Below are positions 1 to 6,564 of a stretch of 15,057 bases of DNA, one piece after another; position 1 is the stretch's first letter, and each line of letters begins with the position of its first letter. This DNA comes from Bacilli bacterium (GTDB lineage Bacteria; Bacillota_I; Bacilli_A; RFN20; CAG-826). The stretch lies in NCBI GenBank assembly GCA_900767605.1, contig CAAFZT010000032.1:1-15057 (forward strand). Reading direction: 5' to 3'. The notes under the pieces were generated by a model. The model searched no databases. It was not told the DNA's origin and worked only from the letters and a program-made list of their open reading frames with translations. Both the position numbers and the translations under genes were made by a program.

Positions 1-39
1 TCATTGCAATGGAATCGCATCAAGGGCGCTTTTTATTAA
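1..39 (+). CDS. 3' tail of a gene entering from the left, possibly IS3 transposase OrfB (partial)
   Basis: Frame 1 from the window edge reads SLQWNRIKGAFY followed by a TAA stop at 37-39. Only 12 residues are visible. The tail is basic and sits immediately upstream of a possible IS3-type terminus, the position expected for the OrfB C-terminus. On its own the peptide does not identify a family, and a chance open frame of this length is common. Confidence 0.3.
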   Translation, partial: SLQWNRIKGAFY

Positions 40-60
40 GTGTCCTTGACATGGGGTCCA
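1..60 (+). mobile_element. Probable right end of an IS3-family insertion sequence
   Basis: The segment ends in GGGGTCCA (53-60). That fits the form of IS3-family right termini, which commonly end in a G-rich tract followed by CA at the tip. An open frame entering from the left edge stops at 37-39, just before this terminus, as a transposase OrfB does. The opposite terminus and any target-site duplication lie outside the window, so the family call rests on recalled terminus style plus layout. It could instead be an ordinary intergenic sequence. Confidence 0.42.
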
Positions 61-304
61 CATTATTTCAAACTCCCTTTATTCCCTTTCATCCCTATCT
101 TACATCAAAGAATTTCGTTGCTTTTTTAGAATGAATCAGCATCCAAAAATTAGCGACTTTCTTTCAAGAAAAAGCCCCTGAAAGAGCCTTCGCTTGTTTC
201 TTAGTCTTTAAGACCGTAGACGTCTAACGGTTTCTCTTTTGGTGTGGGACTCGTGACGGATTTACAGGCGATAAAGAAGGGGTTTCAATGTATTTTTCCG
301 CTTT
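61..304. other. Gene-free stretch
   Basis: I see no convincing coding frame here on either strand, no tRNA-like cloverleaf and no tandem repeat. It holds the dyad at 213-231 and a shorter inverted repeat next to it (GTCTT/AAGAC at about 204-214). It separates the putative IS end from the terminator of the lipoprotein gene. Confidence 0.5.
213..231. repeat. Compact dyad around AGACGTCT
   Basis: ACCGT (213-217) and ACGGT (227-231) are perfect inverted repeats flanking the palindrome AGACGTCT (218-225), with one extra A at 226. There is no room for a hairpin loop, so it looks more like a double-stranded protein-binding site than an RNA structure. No gene start lies next to it. Its role is unknown. 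Confidence 0.3.
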
Positions 305-350
305 GTTAAAAAAATTAAGCAAAAACAAAGCCCCGCAAAACTGCGAGGCT
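305..350 (-). terminator. Rho-independent terminator of the lipoprotein gene
   Basis: On the minus strand a 9-bp stem (350-342 with 337-329, one G-U pair) closes a four-base loop (341-338). A T-rich tail follows, GTTTTTG and then a run of seven T a little further on. It begins about 24 bases after the TAA stop of the lipoprotein gene, the expected place for its terminator. Confidence 0.85.
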
Positions 351-373
351 AAGTTTAAACGATGGGTAGCGGC

Positions 374-2499
374 TTATTTCTGGAAGTGGAGGGTATTGTA
401 GACCTTAACTCCATCTTCTCCCGTCGCGGAGAGAACAGCAAGTTTGAAACTTGATTTGCTATTCCAGTTGCAAAGGGCGACTTCCAGGTCGATCGTCTTT
501 CCAACAAACGGTTCAAGGAAGGCGTATTGGGAGATGCTGGAAGAATAGACTTGGATCGATTGAGTGCCATCGCCAACAGAATAGGTCGGGTAGCTTCCGC
601 TGCTCTTGGTGATGGTACCTTTAAGGGCATAGACGTTCAACGTGACGGAGTCGTTGGTTTTTTCAAAAGCCTTCAAATCCGAAATGGTCTTGCCCGTGAT
701 AAAGGCCGAGGCAGGGAGTTCGTGATTGCCGAATTCATTGCCGACAAGTTTGGCATTGCTGAGGCATTGCTCGCCAAAGTCATAATTGGTTGCCGTCCAA
801 AGATCGCGGGTCGCCGTGAGGATAACCTTTTGGCCCATTTTGACGTGAGCGAACCATTTCGCGGAGTCATGCAAAGTAACCGCAATCGCTCCGCTTTCAT
901 CAAAGAGGTAGAAGCCATCTTGGACAGTGAGAGACGGACCGACGATACCTTCGACGGTAACTTCGCTATCGACCGCAGCCTTTTTGGCAGCGTCGATATT
1001 GATCGCGGCGATATCGCCAAGGGCTTTGCGTTCAATGGCAATCTTCTTGGTCGCAGACTTAAATCCTTCCAAGGAGGCGGAGATGGTGATGTTGGCCGTG
1101 CCAGTTCCGCTACTATGGAAGATGGTCTTGCCATCTTTTTCTTCAAAGGAAACAACCGTGTTATTGTCAGAAGCATAGGTGAGCTTCACGCCTTCAAAGC
1201 CAAGAAGGGTGCTGGAGACCGTGGTGACCATCTCTAACACCGGGTCAGCGAAGTAAGTGGTTTCGAATTGGTCAGCAGCATAGTAGTCGATAGCAAATTG
1301 AGCAGCATCGTTCTTATCAAAGGTGAAGTTATTGTCTTCGATTTTGACCGGGACAAAGCGCCAGGAGCAGCCATAAGTCGTGCTCTTAGCATTGAGGGCA
1401 GTCAAATAGACCGTGCAAATCTTGTTGACGAACGAATCGATCCAGGCAAAGTCAGAACCGCTATTTTGAGAATAGACGTAGTTACCAGTGAAACCATCCA
1501 AGTCATTGAAGTAATAGTTGGTGAATCCACCAGGTCCTTCCACGACGGATTTGGTGATGTAGGCGTTAGCCTTATAAACCTTGGTCGAGATGTCTTCAGA
1601 GACCGGGGTTTCCACGATTTCTTTGACCGTCTTGGGCTGAGCGAAGGTCAAATCGATGGTGCCATTGCCCGCAGTTTTGTTCAAAAGAGTGACGTTTTCG
1701 ATTTGGTTGCAGCCTTTGTAACCATATTTGGCCGCGTTGTTTTGCTCTTTCTCTAAGACATAGTTGGTCTTTTCACCGGCGATTTCAATCTTGTCGCCGA
1801 CTGCAACGCGTCCCGCGACATCGGTAGAGAAAACATAGATGGAATCCGTGCCATCGCTGACCATGACGCCTTGGGCCGTGTTCTTTTGCCCGAGGAGGAT
1901 GCTGAGAACTTGGAGGTTCTTCATGTGGACCTTGCTGCCGTTTGCGGAAGCGCGGGCCACGGCGACGGTCGCATCCTTATATTGGGTTAAATCAATATCC
2001 GGAGCGTTGTGGGTGAAGGAAAGAATCCACGCGTGGACGAGTTCCATCTTGGAGTTGTTATAGTTTTGGACGTTGCACTCGAGTTCGATGTCATCTCCCG
2101 CGACGGGGCGTTCTTCTTCCGGAAGTTCGCTGTAGCGTTTTTCACCGGTCTTGTCATAGGTGCCATAGACATAGACTTCTCCCGTTTCATCCGCGATCGT
2201 CATTTCGCCATAGAAGGCATTGCTGACTTTGACAACTTTGGCCCGGACGCGATAACGCGTTTCGGATTGAGAGCCGTCTTCCGGAGCAAGGGCGATGATT
2301 TCCGCGATCGTTTTGTATTCCGCGGGTTTTACGGAAGAATCACTGGACGTCTTGTTGGACGTATCAGTAGAAACGGGGGTGTCTGGGGTAGACACAGAGG
2401 AAGAGGTGCTCTCTCCTGGTTTCGTGGAGGAATCATTCGGCTTGGTCGGGCCGCAGGAAGCGAAGTGGCCAGCACGAAAAGCAGCGACTTGTTTTTCAT
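374..2499 (-). CDS. Large multi-OB-fold surface lipoprotein, signal peptide frame-shifted
   Basis: The mature protein is about 693 residues counted from the lipobox Cys codon (2455-2453). It has a Ser/Thr/Pro-rich linker (about 1-45), then OB-fold-like modules at roughly 49-147, 159-262 and 276-373, an Ig/Big-like beta module at 402-477, and two more OB-like modules at 482-577 and 588-682. Such arrays are seen in secreted YhcR-like nucleic-acid or ligand-binding proteins, but no nuclease or other catalytic domain is visible, so the function is unknown. The start at 2499 is chosen because a strong ribosome binding site (2514-2507) lies seven bases upstream and the peptide MKNKSLLFVLAT is a classic signal core. 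That core is in a different frame from the mature protein. Adding one C near 2464 would join them as ATLASC, a perfect lipobox. The uninterrupted frame (ATG at 2506) encodes no hydrophobic signal. Either a one-base sequence error or a real inactivating shift is present. Confidence 0.8.
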
Positions 2500-2514
2500 C
2501 TTTCATTCCTTTCC
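2500..2514 (-). promoter_or_regulatory. Ribosome binding site that decides the lipoprotein start
   Basis: GGAAAGGA (2514-2507) is followed by a seven-base spacer and ATG at 2499. The alternative in-frame ATG at 2506 touches the Shine-Dalgarno directly with no spacer, which is not workable. The site therefore favours the signal-peptide frame over the long open frame. Confidence 0.65.
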
Positions 2515-2522
2515 AAAGCAGC

Positions 2523-2571
2523 AAAAAAGGGTACTACTATCCCCCATGGACCATGGAGAATTCGTACCCTT
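2523..2571 (-). terminator. Terminator-like attenuator hairpin in the lipoprotein leader
   Basis: On the minus strand AAGGGTAC (2571-2564) pairs with GTACCCTT (2534-2527), and six T follow at 2528-2523. Inside, CTCCAT (2558-2553) can pair with ATGGGG (2547-2542) around a five-base loop. The T run ends about eight bases before the lipoprotein Shine-Dalgarno, leaving no room for a promoter between them. Any transcript reaching the gene must read through it. It could be the exchanger operon's terminator, a conditional attenuator, or both. No known riboswitch aptamer was recognised. Confidence 0.55.
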
Positions 2572-2594
2572 CAACTGCATTTTGATTTGATGAA

Positions 2595-2607
2595 TGGTTT
2601 TAAACCA
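2595..2607. promoter_or_regulatory. Perfect 6-bp dyad upstream of the lipoprotein gene
   Basis: TGGTTT and AAACCA flank a single T, giving a near-continuous palindrome between the exchanger and lipoprotein genes. Its place suits an operator of a lipoprotein promoter, but I could not find a convincing -35/-10 pair nearby, so this is only a candidate. Confidence 0.25.
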
Positions 2608-2644
2608 GCCGAAATTAAAGCACGGAACGGCAAGAAAGCAAATA

Positions 2645-2673
2645 GTAAAATTGTAAAATCCCGTAAAATCGGG
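2645..2673 (-). terminator. Weak terminator-like hairpin after the exchanger gene
   Basis: On the minus strand CCCG (2673-2670) and CGGG (2663-2660) form a short stem around six A/T bases, followed by ATTTTACAATTTTAC. It starts 22 bases past the exchanger stop. The 4-bp stem is too short for confident termination. The same stretch contains three copies of GTAAAAT (2645-2651, 2653-2659, 2663-2669). Confidence 0.25.
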
Positions 2674-2694
2674 CCTTCGAATTTAATATTTAAG

Positions 2695-3729
2695 TTAGAG
2701 AATAAAGACGAGAAGATATCCGGCGACGCATCCGGTGGCCAGAATTCCCGTTAAGACATAGCCAAGTACCTTCTTATTTTGGAAAAGCTTAGTGAAATAG
2801 CGGAGGGCGCAGAAAGCAACCACTCCAGTGCAGACGGCAAGACCAGCGATTTCAAATTGAATGGCGTCGGGCTCCGCGATGAAGATGCCACGATCAACAA
2901 CATTATTTAGTCCTGGGTTCATTTGGTGCCACGAGACCATATCGGCCAAGGCAAGGATTCCAAAATCAAACGTGCAGGAGCCAATCATGTTGCCGTATCC
3001 GGCATCGTAATTCTTCTTTCGGAAGAGCTGGGCCGTCGAGATGATTTCCGGAATCGAAGTTCCAATTCCTAATAGCAATGCCCCTGCAACCGAGCCAGAC
3101 AAGGCAGGAATCGCTTCTTGAATCAAAGAAGTAAGGTAGGTTAAAGCGATGGAAGAGCCGATAAGAAGGACGGCGCACACCGAGAAAAGGATGATGATTT
3201 TCTTCAAAGTCCAATTCGCGGCCTTTTCGTCTTCCTCCCCTTCTTCATCCTCATCGCTTGTCTTAGGCTGAAGAACCAAGGTCAAGATATAGAGGCCAAG
3301 GATTAGGATCGACATTAAGTTGATATCGCCTAGCATCACTTGCCACTGTTTCGGGGCAAAGAAGGCATAGGCGGCAAGAAGATACATTCCAAGGCAGAAT
3401 AGTCCATTAAATACATGCCATCTTTGGAACTTGGCATCGCCAAAATGCTTGACCCAAATAAAGGTTTCTAAAGTCAGAACCACGAGGTCAAAGATAATGG
3501 ATCCCAGGATATCGCCGACAACAAAGGAGGCATTATGCACCAAGAAAATCGAAGAGAAGGCGGTGAATAGTTCGGGAAGAGAAGTCACCGCGGCAAGCAG
3601 GACGCCCCCAATAAAAGCGCCGCTGATCTTGGTTTTCTTATCGAGCATATCGACTAAGTTTCCTAGCTCAATCGATAAGAAAATCATCAAGACCAAATCA
3701 AGAACATATACAGGGTAAATCCACCACAT
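2695..3729 (-). CDS. CaCA-family sodium/calcium exchanger-like membrane antiporter
   Basis: This 344-residue membrane protein has the two alpha repeats that define the calcium:cation antiporter family. Repeat 1 has TSLPE (49-53) and GSIIFD (76-81). Repeat 2 has GTSIPE (223-228) and GSCTFD (250-255). Each repeat supplies a Pro-Glu helix break whose Glu binds the cation. An acidic cytosolic loop (158-169, mostly Asp/Glu) separates the halves, as is usual. About ten membrane segments fit the family length. The usual closing Asn of GSNxFN is Asp in both repeats, which may alter ion choice. ATG 3729 is preceded by AAGGAGGAG. The gene lies 66 bases after the sugar transferase on the same strand and may be co-transcribed with it. 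The family is secure; calcium as the substrate is inferred. Confidence 0.88.
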   Translation of the reverse strand: MWWIYPVYVLDLVLMIFLSIELGNLVDMLDKKTKISGAFIGGVLLAAVTSLPELFTAFSSIFLVHNASFVVGDILGSIIFDLVVLTLETFIWVKHFGDAKFQRWHVFNGLFCLGMYLLAAYAFFAPKQWQVMLGDINLMSILILGLYILTLVLQPKTSDEDEEGEEDEKAANWTLKKIIILFSVCAVLLIGSSIALTYLTSLIQEAIPALSGSVAGALLLGIGTSIPEIISTAQLFRKKNYDAGYGNMIGSCTFDFGILALADMVSWHQMNPGLNNVVDRGIFIAEPDAIQFEIAGLAVCTGVVAFCALRYFTKLFQNKKVLGYVLTGILATGCVAGYLLVFIL

Positions 3730-3795
3730 GGCACTACTCCTCCTTGGGCGTGTGGAATAAGTCTACGCTTCTAGGGAAGGGGTTTCGAGGGGCAA

Positions 3796-4461
3796 TTAAC
3801 GGCCGCGGTCTTTTTTGTTGAACCCCAAAAGGATTCCAAAGGCGATGAAAAAGATTTTAACGTCCATTCCAAGGGACAAATCTCGAACGTAATCGCTATC
3901 ATAACGGGCTTTTCCCATCGGATCGTGGGAACGGTGCATCTTCACGATGGCGAGGCCACATAGCCCAGGACGAACCAAAAAAGAGTCGGGCTCGCAGGAT
4001 TTTCTAGCGTCGTAGAGTTTTTTCTCATGCTCCTCATCCTGCTGGGGGCGAGGACCAATAAAGGACATATGACCGGCAAAAATGTTAAAGAGTTGGGGCA
4101 GTTCATCAAGCGATGTTCTTCTTAGGAAGCGGCCAAATTTTGTAATCATCGCTTCCTGTTCTTCATGGGTTAAATCATCGGGGGCGACATTAGGAGCATC
4201 CGCTCGCATGGAACGGAATTTCAAAAGCAAGAAGGGTTTCTCGTTTTTGCCAAGTCGTTTTTGCTTAAAAATAGCAGGTCCTTTGGAGGTACACCTTGTG
4301 ATAATAGCAATCACAAGCATGGGTAATCCAAGCAAGATAATTCCAATAAAAGAACCAAAAATATCAATGGCACGTTTAAAGAATAACCAAACCTTTTGCT
4401 TTGGTGAAAAAGTAAAAGAGGCCTTTGCCCCCCTTGATTCATTTTTCTCGCATGAATTCAT
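3796..4461 (-). CDS. Monotopic phosphoglycosyl transferase (bacterial sugar transferase)
   Basis: The enzyme transfers a sugar-1-phosphate from a nucleotide sugar to undecaprenyl phosphate on the cytosolic membrane face, starting a polysaccharide or glycoprotein repeat unit. From Met at 4461 (221 residues) it shows KR (29-30), a re-entrant hydrophobic helix with central Pro47, KQKRLGK (66-72), LKFRSM (80-85), RRTSLDELPQ with the catalytic Asp-Glu pair (119-120), FIGPRP (134-139) and RPGLCG (164-169). It is a short PglC/WcaJ-catalytic type without the multi-membrane WbaP N-terminus. The frame extends to a TTG at 4533, but that lacks a ribosome binding site, and a promoter at 4503-4474 would begin the RNA near 4467. 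This favours ATG 4461 with a very short leader. ATG 4473 is a less likely alternative. The sugar cannot be told from sequence. Confidence 0.92.
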   Translation of the reverse strand: MNSCEKNESRGAKASFTFSPKQKVWLFFKRAIDIFGSFIGIILLGLPMLVIAIITRCTSKGPAIFKQKRLGKNEKPFLLLKFRSMRADAPNVAPDDLTHEEQEAMITKFGRFLRRTSLDELPQLFNIFAGHMSFIGPRPQQDEEHEKKLYDARKSCEPDSFLVRPGLCGLAIVKMHRSHDPMGKARYDSDYVRDLSLGMDVKIFFIAFGILLGFNKKDRGR

Positions 4462-4473
4462 ATGTCTTTGCAT

Positions 4474-4503
4474 ATTATGGAAGCATATAGGCTTATTTGT
4501 AAA
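4474..4503 (-). promoter_or_regulatory. Promoter for the sugar transferase gene
   Basis: On the minus strand TTTACA (4503-4498) and CATAAT (4479-4474) are separated by 18 bases, close to the sigma-A consensus. The predicted RNA start is near 4467, only about six bases ahead of ATG 4461, so the message would be almost leaderless. It lies within the upstream extension of the open frame, which argues against the longer start. Confidence 0.5.
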
Positions 4504-4553
4504 GGAAAAGTAAGCAACAATAAAGCCGATCAACGCAAAATCTGAAAACAGTT

Positions 4554-4569
4554 TTTGTACGAATACAAA
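4554..4569 (-). other. Small perfect hairpin with UUCG loop after the acyltransferase gene
   Basis: TTTGTA and TACAAA form a 6-bp stem around TTCG on the minus strand, starting 12 bases past the acyltransferase stop. No T run follows directly, and the stem is A/T-rich. It may be an mRNA 3' end or processing structure or a weak terminator. Confidence 0.3.
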
Positions 4570-4581
4570 TTTCGTTTCTGC

Positions 4582-5658
4582 TTACAGGACGGCACTTCTT
4601 CTTTTTCGAGGGATTTTTCCAAAAATTACGCAATCAAACACGGGGAAAGTTTTTATAACAAAAATAATACCATAGGTAATAAGAACCAAGGCCGCAAACG
4701 ACCAAATAAATGGCCATTTTTGAAACAAACTGTCAATTGCAGGAATCGACAAAAGGAACACGTGAACGTAATAGGTTTCAAGCGAAAACATCCCCAACTT
4801 GCTAATTTGTCGGAACAATGAAAGCCGGCATAGTTCGCTACAAACCATAACTATCACTGTAATAGAAGACAAACCTCCTAAGACGCGCAAGGTAATGTTG
4901 ATCAATGTATCAGGCGAATTTAAATAAGAGGAGTTGTAATTTAGGGCGATGGACAAAAGCAATAGAGAAATTGCAGTCAATAACGCCATCAGTAAATGTC
5001 GTTTTTCTCCATCTCCAATGGAAGTAACCTTTTCTAAAATCGGCATTAAAATCGGACCGAGAAGGAAAAACAAGGAATAATAAATAAGAAGCTTGGCGTC
5101 GCCAAAATCATCCGCGAAAAGATAAAGGATGGCAGGGACGGAAAGACAAAGGAGATAAAACACAATTGTTGTGATTTTTTTAAAAGGGATCCTCTTAATT
5201 AATCCCGCCAAAAATCCAGATATATTCAGAATGGTCTCCATCCAAAAAAGCACCCAAAGAAACCAAAGCCCATTCTGAGGATGGCTGATTATCAAAAATA
5301 AATATTCAAATAAGGATGAGGACGTATAGCCTCCTGACGCCCACTTCAGCAAAGCAAAAGAAAAGAATGGAATCAAATAGGAGGCGCAAGCACGCAATTC
5401 GTTTTTTGTACAATCAAGAAATCGAGAAACTGAGGTCGCTTTTCTAAAGGAAAAATAACCAGCGATAAAGAAGAAAAGCGGCATTTGGGTTAAAAAGATA
5501 AAATTATAGAAAACGGACTGGGTTAGTGCTGGTCTCCAATGTTGAAACGTATGATCAAGCACCACAAAAACCAAAGCGACAAATTTCATAAAGTCATAAG
5601 AAGCCACACGTTTCTTCTTAAAGACTGCAAAAGGGTTTGAAGTTATCCAAGAATCCAT
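4582..5658 (-). CDS. Membrane acyltransferase (acyltransferase-3 family), polysaccharide O-acetylation type
   Basis: The 358-residue protein has about ten membrane segments and the hallmarks of the acyltransferase-3 family. Near the N-terminus are YDFMKF (21-26), a short hydrophobic helix and the essential Asp-His pair of LDHTF (34-38). FFFIAGYFSF (62-71) matches the conserved FFxxSGY-like element. Relatives of the OafA/EPS-acetyltransferase kind move acetyl or similar groups from the cytosol onto surface sugars. Its place between the sugar transferase and glycosyltransferase genes supports that role. The frame extends to a TTG at 5733, but Met at 5658 is preceded by AGAAAGG ten bases upstream and leaves a normal short N-terminus, so it is preferred. 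ATG 5691 is an alternative. It has its own likely promoter, divergent from the gene at 5752. The acyl donor and acceptor are not predictable. Confidence 0.87.
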   Translation of the reverse strand: MDSWITSNPFAVFKKKRVASYDFMKFVALVFVVLDHTFQHWRPALTQSVFYNFIFLTQMPLFFFIAGYFSFRKATSVSRFLDCTKNELRACASYLIPFFSFALLKWASGGYTSSSLFEYLFLIISHPQNGLWFLWVLFWMETILNISGFLAGLIKRIPFKKITTIVFYLLCLSVPAILYLFADDFGDAKLLIYYSLFFLLGPILMPILEKVTSIGDGEKRHLLMALLTAISLLLLSIALNYNSSYLNSPDTLINITLRVLGGLSSITVIVMVCSELCRLSLFRQISKLGMFSLETYYVHVFLLSIPAIDSLFQKWPFIWSFAALVLITYGIIFVIKTFPVFDCVIFGKIPRKRRSAVL

Positions 5659-5690
5659 GACTAATACGCCTTTCTTACCAAGGGTTTTCA

Positions 5691-5710
5691 TATAATGCTT
5701 AATTATAAGC
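5691..5710. promoter_or_regulatory. Interleaved divergent -10 boxes with dyad
   Basis: TATAAT occurs on the plus strand at 5691-5696 and on the minus strand at 5707-5702. GCTTA (5697-5701) and TAAGC (5706-5710) form an inverted repeat overlapping the minus-strand box. The -10 boxes match consensus exactly, but neither has a good -35 at the usual distance. They would drive 5752-6564 to the right and 4582-5658 to the left. RNA polymerase footprints at the two would overlap. Confidence 0.42.
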
Positions 5711-5751
5711 AATTTCGCCTCTTGTTCTTCCAAGATATTTCCTAAGCCATT

Positions 5752-6564
5752 ATGATGATAAATATGATGTCCTCTTCCTCTTCCACCAACCTTTTTGAAG
5801 TGTTGGTTCTGTCATGCGACACCTTTTCCGATATTTGGGAAGCCAATTATTTCCTTTCCTCCCTAAATTGGCCGGAGAAAGTTGAGGAAACAATAATGGT
5901 CACAGAATCAAAACAACCATCTCGACGCCCATTTTACGCCATGCGATATAGTGGAGAAGTGTGCTATGCCGATAAAGTAAAGATTGGTTTAGAAGCCGTT
6001 CGATCTAAATATGTAATGGTTGTATTGGATGATTACCTTCTAAGTAAACGAATCGACGATGAATTAATTTGTTCCTTAGTCAGAGAAGCTGACGAAAAAA
6101 AAGTTGATTATGTTCGTTTCGGCACCTTTCGAGGGGAGAAAAAGGCGAGGGATTCTACCGTCTTTCATCAAATCAATTTATCAAACCACCATTACGAAGT
6201 GAATATGCAACCATCTATTTGGAAAACCGAAGCGTTGCTAAAAGTTCTCCAAGGACAAAAAACGGCATGGGAGCTTGAAGTTTCCATGACAAAAATTGCT
6301 GAGGAAAATCACTTCGTCGTCTTTTCCGTCCCCAAAAAGTTTTTTCCTTATTTAGATACGATTCGCAAAGGGGATGTCCTACGAAAAGCCTGGAGATTCC
6401 TTCGCAAAAACAATCTCTACCACGGACAAAGAAAAAAATGTCCATGGAAGCAAGAGGCCCGATTAAACTTCATCACTTTTTTCAAAGCGACTACGCCCGT
6501 TTGTCTACAAAAAAAGGTAAAAAAATTTTTAGTAAAAAGAGGGCACCATTATTACAGCGATTAG
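5752..6564 (+). CDS. Putative GT-A glycosyltransferase of the polysaccharide locus
   Basis: The 270-residue protein opens with a Ser-rich tip and then a beta strand, FEVLVLSCDTFSDIW (15-29), typical of capsule-locus glycosyltransferases. It carries VVLDDYLL (90-97), whose Asp-Asp plays the DxD role of binding the metal and nucleotide sugar. Further on are QPSIWK (153-158) and TAWELE (171-176), which resemble acceptor-side motifs of this family. No membrane segment is seen, so it should act in the cytosol on lipid-linked sugars. The basic C-terminal tail (about 250-266, many Lys) may bind the membrane. The start is uncertain: ATG 5752, 5755, 5764 and 5767 are all in frame and none has a clear Shine-Dalgarno. 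It overlaps the convergent gene at its 3' end by four bases. The sugar is unknown. Confidence 0.75.
   Translation: MMINMMSSSSSTNLFEVLVLSCDTFSDIWEANYFLSSLNWPEKVEETIMVTESKQPSRRPFYAMRYSGEVCYADKVKIGLEAVRSKYVMVVLDDYLLSKRIDDELICSLVREADEKKVDYVRFGTFRGEKKARDSTVFHQINLSNHHYEVNMQPSIWKTEALLKVLQGQKTAWELEVSMTKIAEENHFVVFSVPKKFFPYLDTIRKGDVLRKAWRFLRKNNLYHGQRKKCPWKQEARLNFITFFKATTPVCLQKKVKKFLVKRGHHYYSD

Noticed and set aside
46..74. TTGACA at 46-51 as a -35 promoter box
   Set aside because: At 16-18 bases downstream there is no -10-like hexamer, and the bases are better explained by an IS-type terminus.
527..2590. Several plus-strand open frames of up to 236 codons opposite the lipoprotein gene
   Set aside because: They lie antisense to a long coherent protein with clear domain pattern, have no ribosome binding sites and make low-complexity charged peptides. 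They are shadows of the minus-strand gene.
2645..2669. Three GTAAAAT copies as a tandem regulatory array or CRISPR-like repeat
   Set aside because: The spacing is irregular (8 and 10 bases), the unit is too short and simple, and it overlaps the weak hairpin after the exchanger gene.
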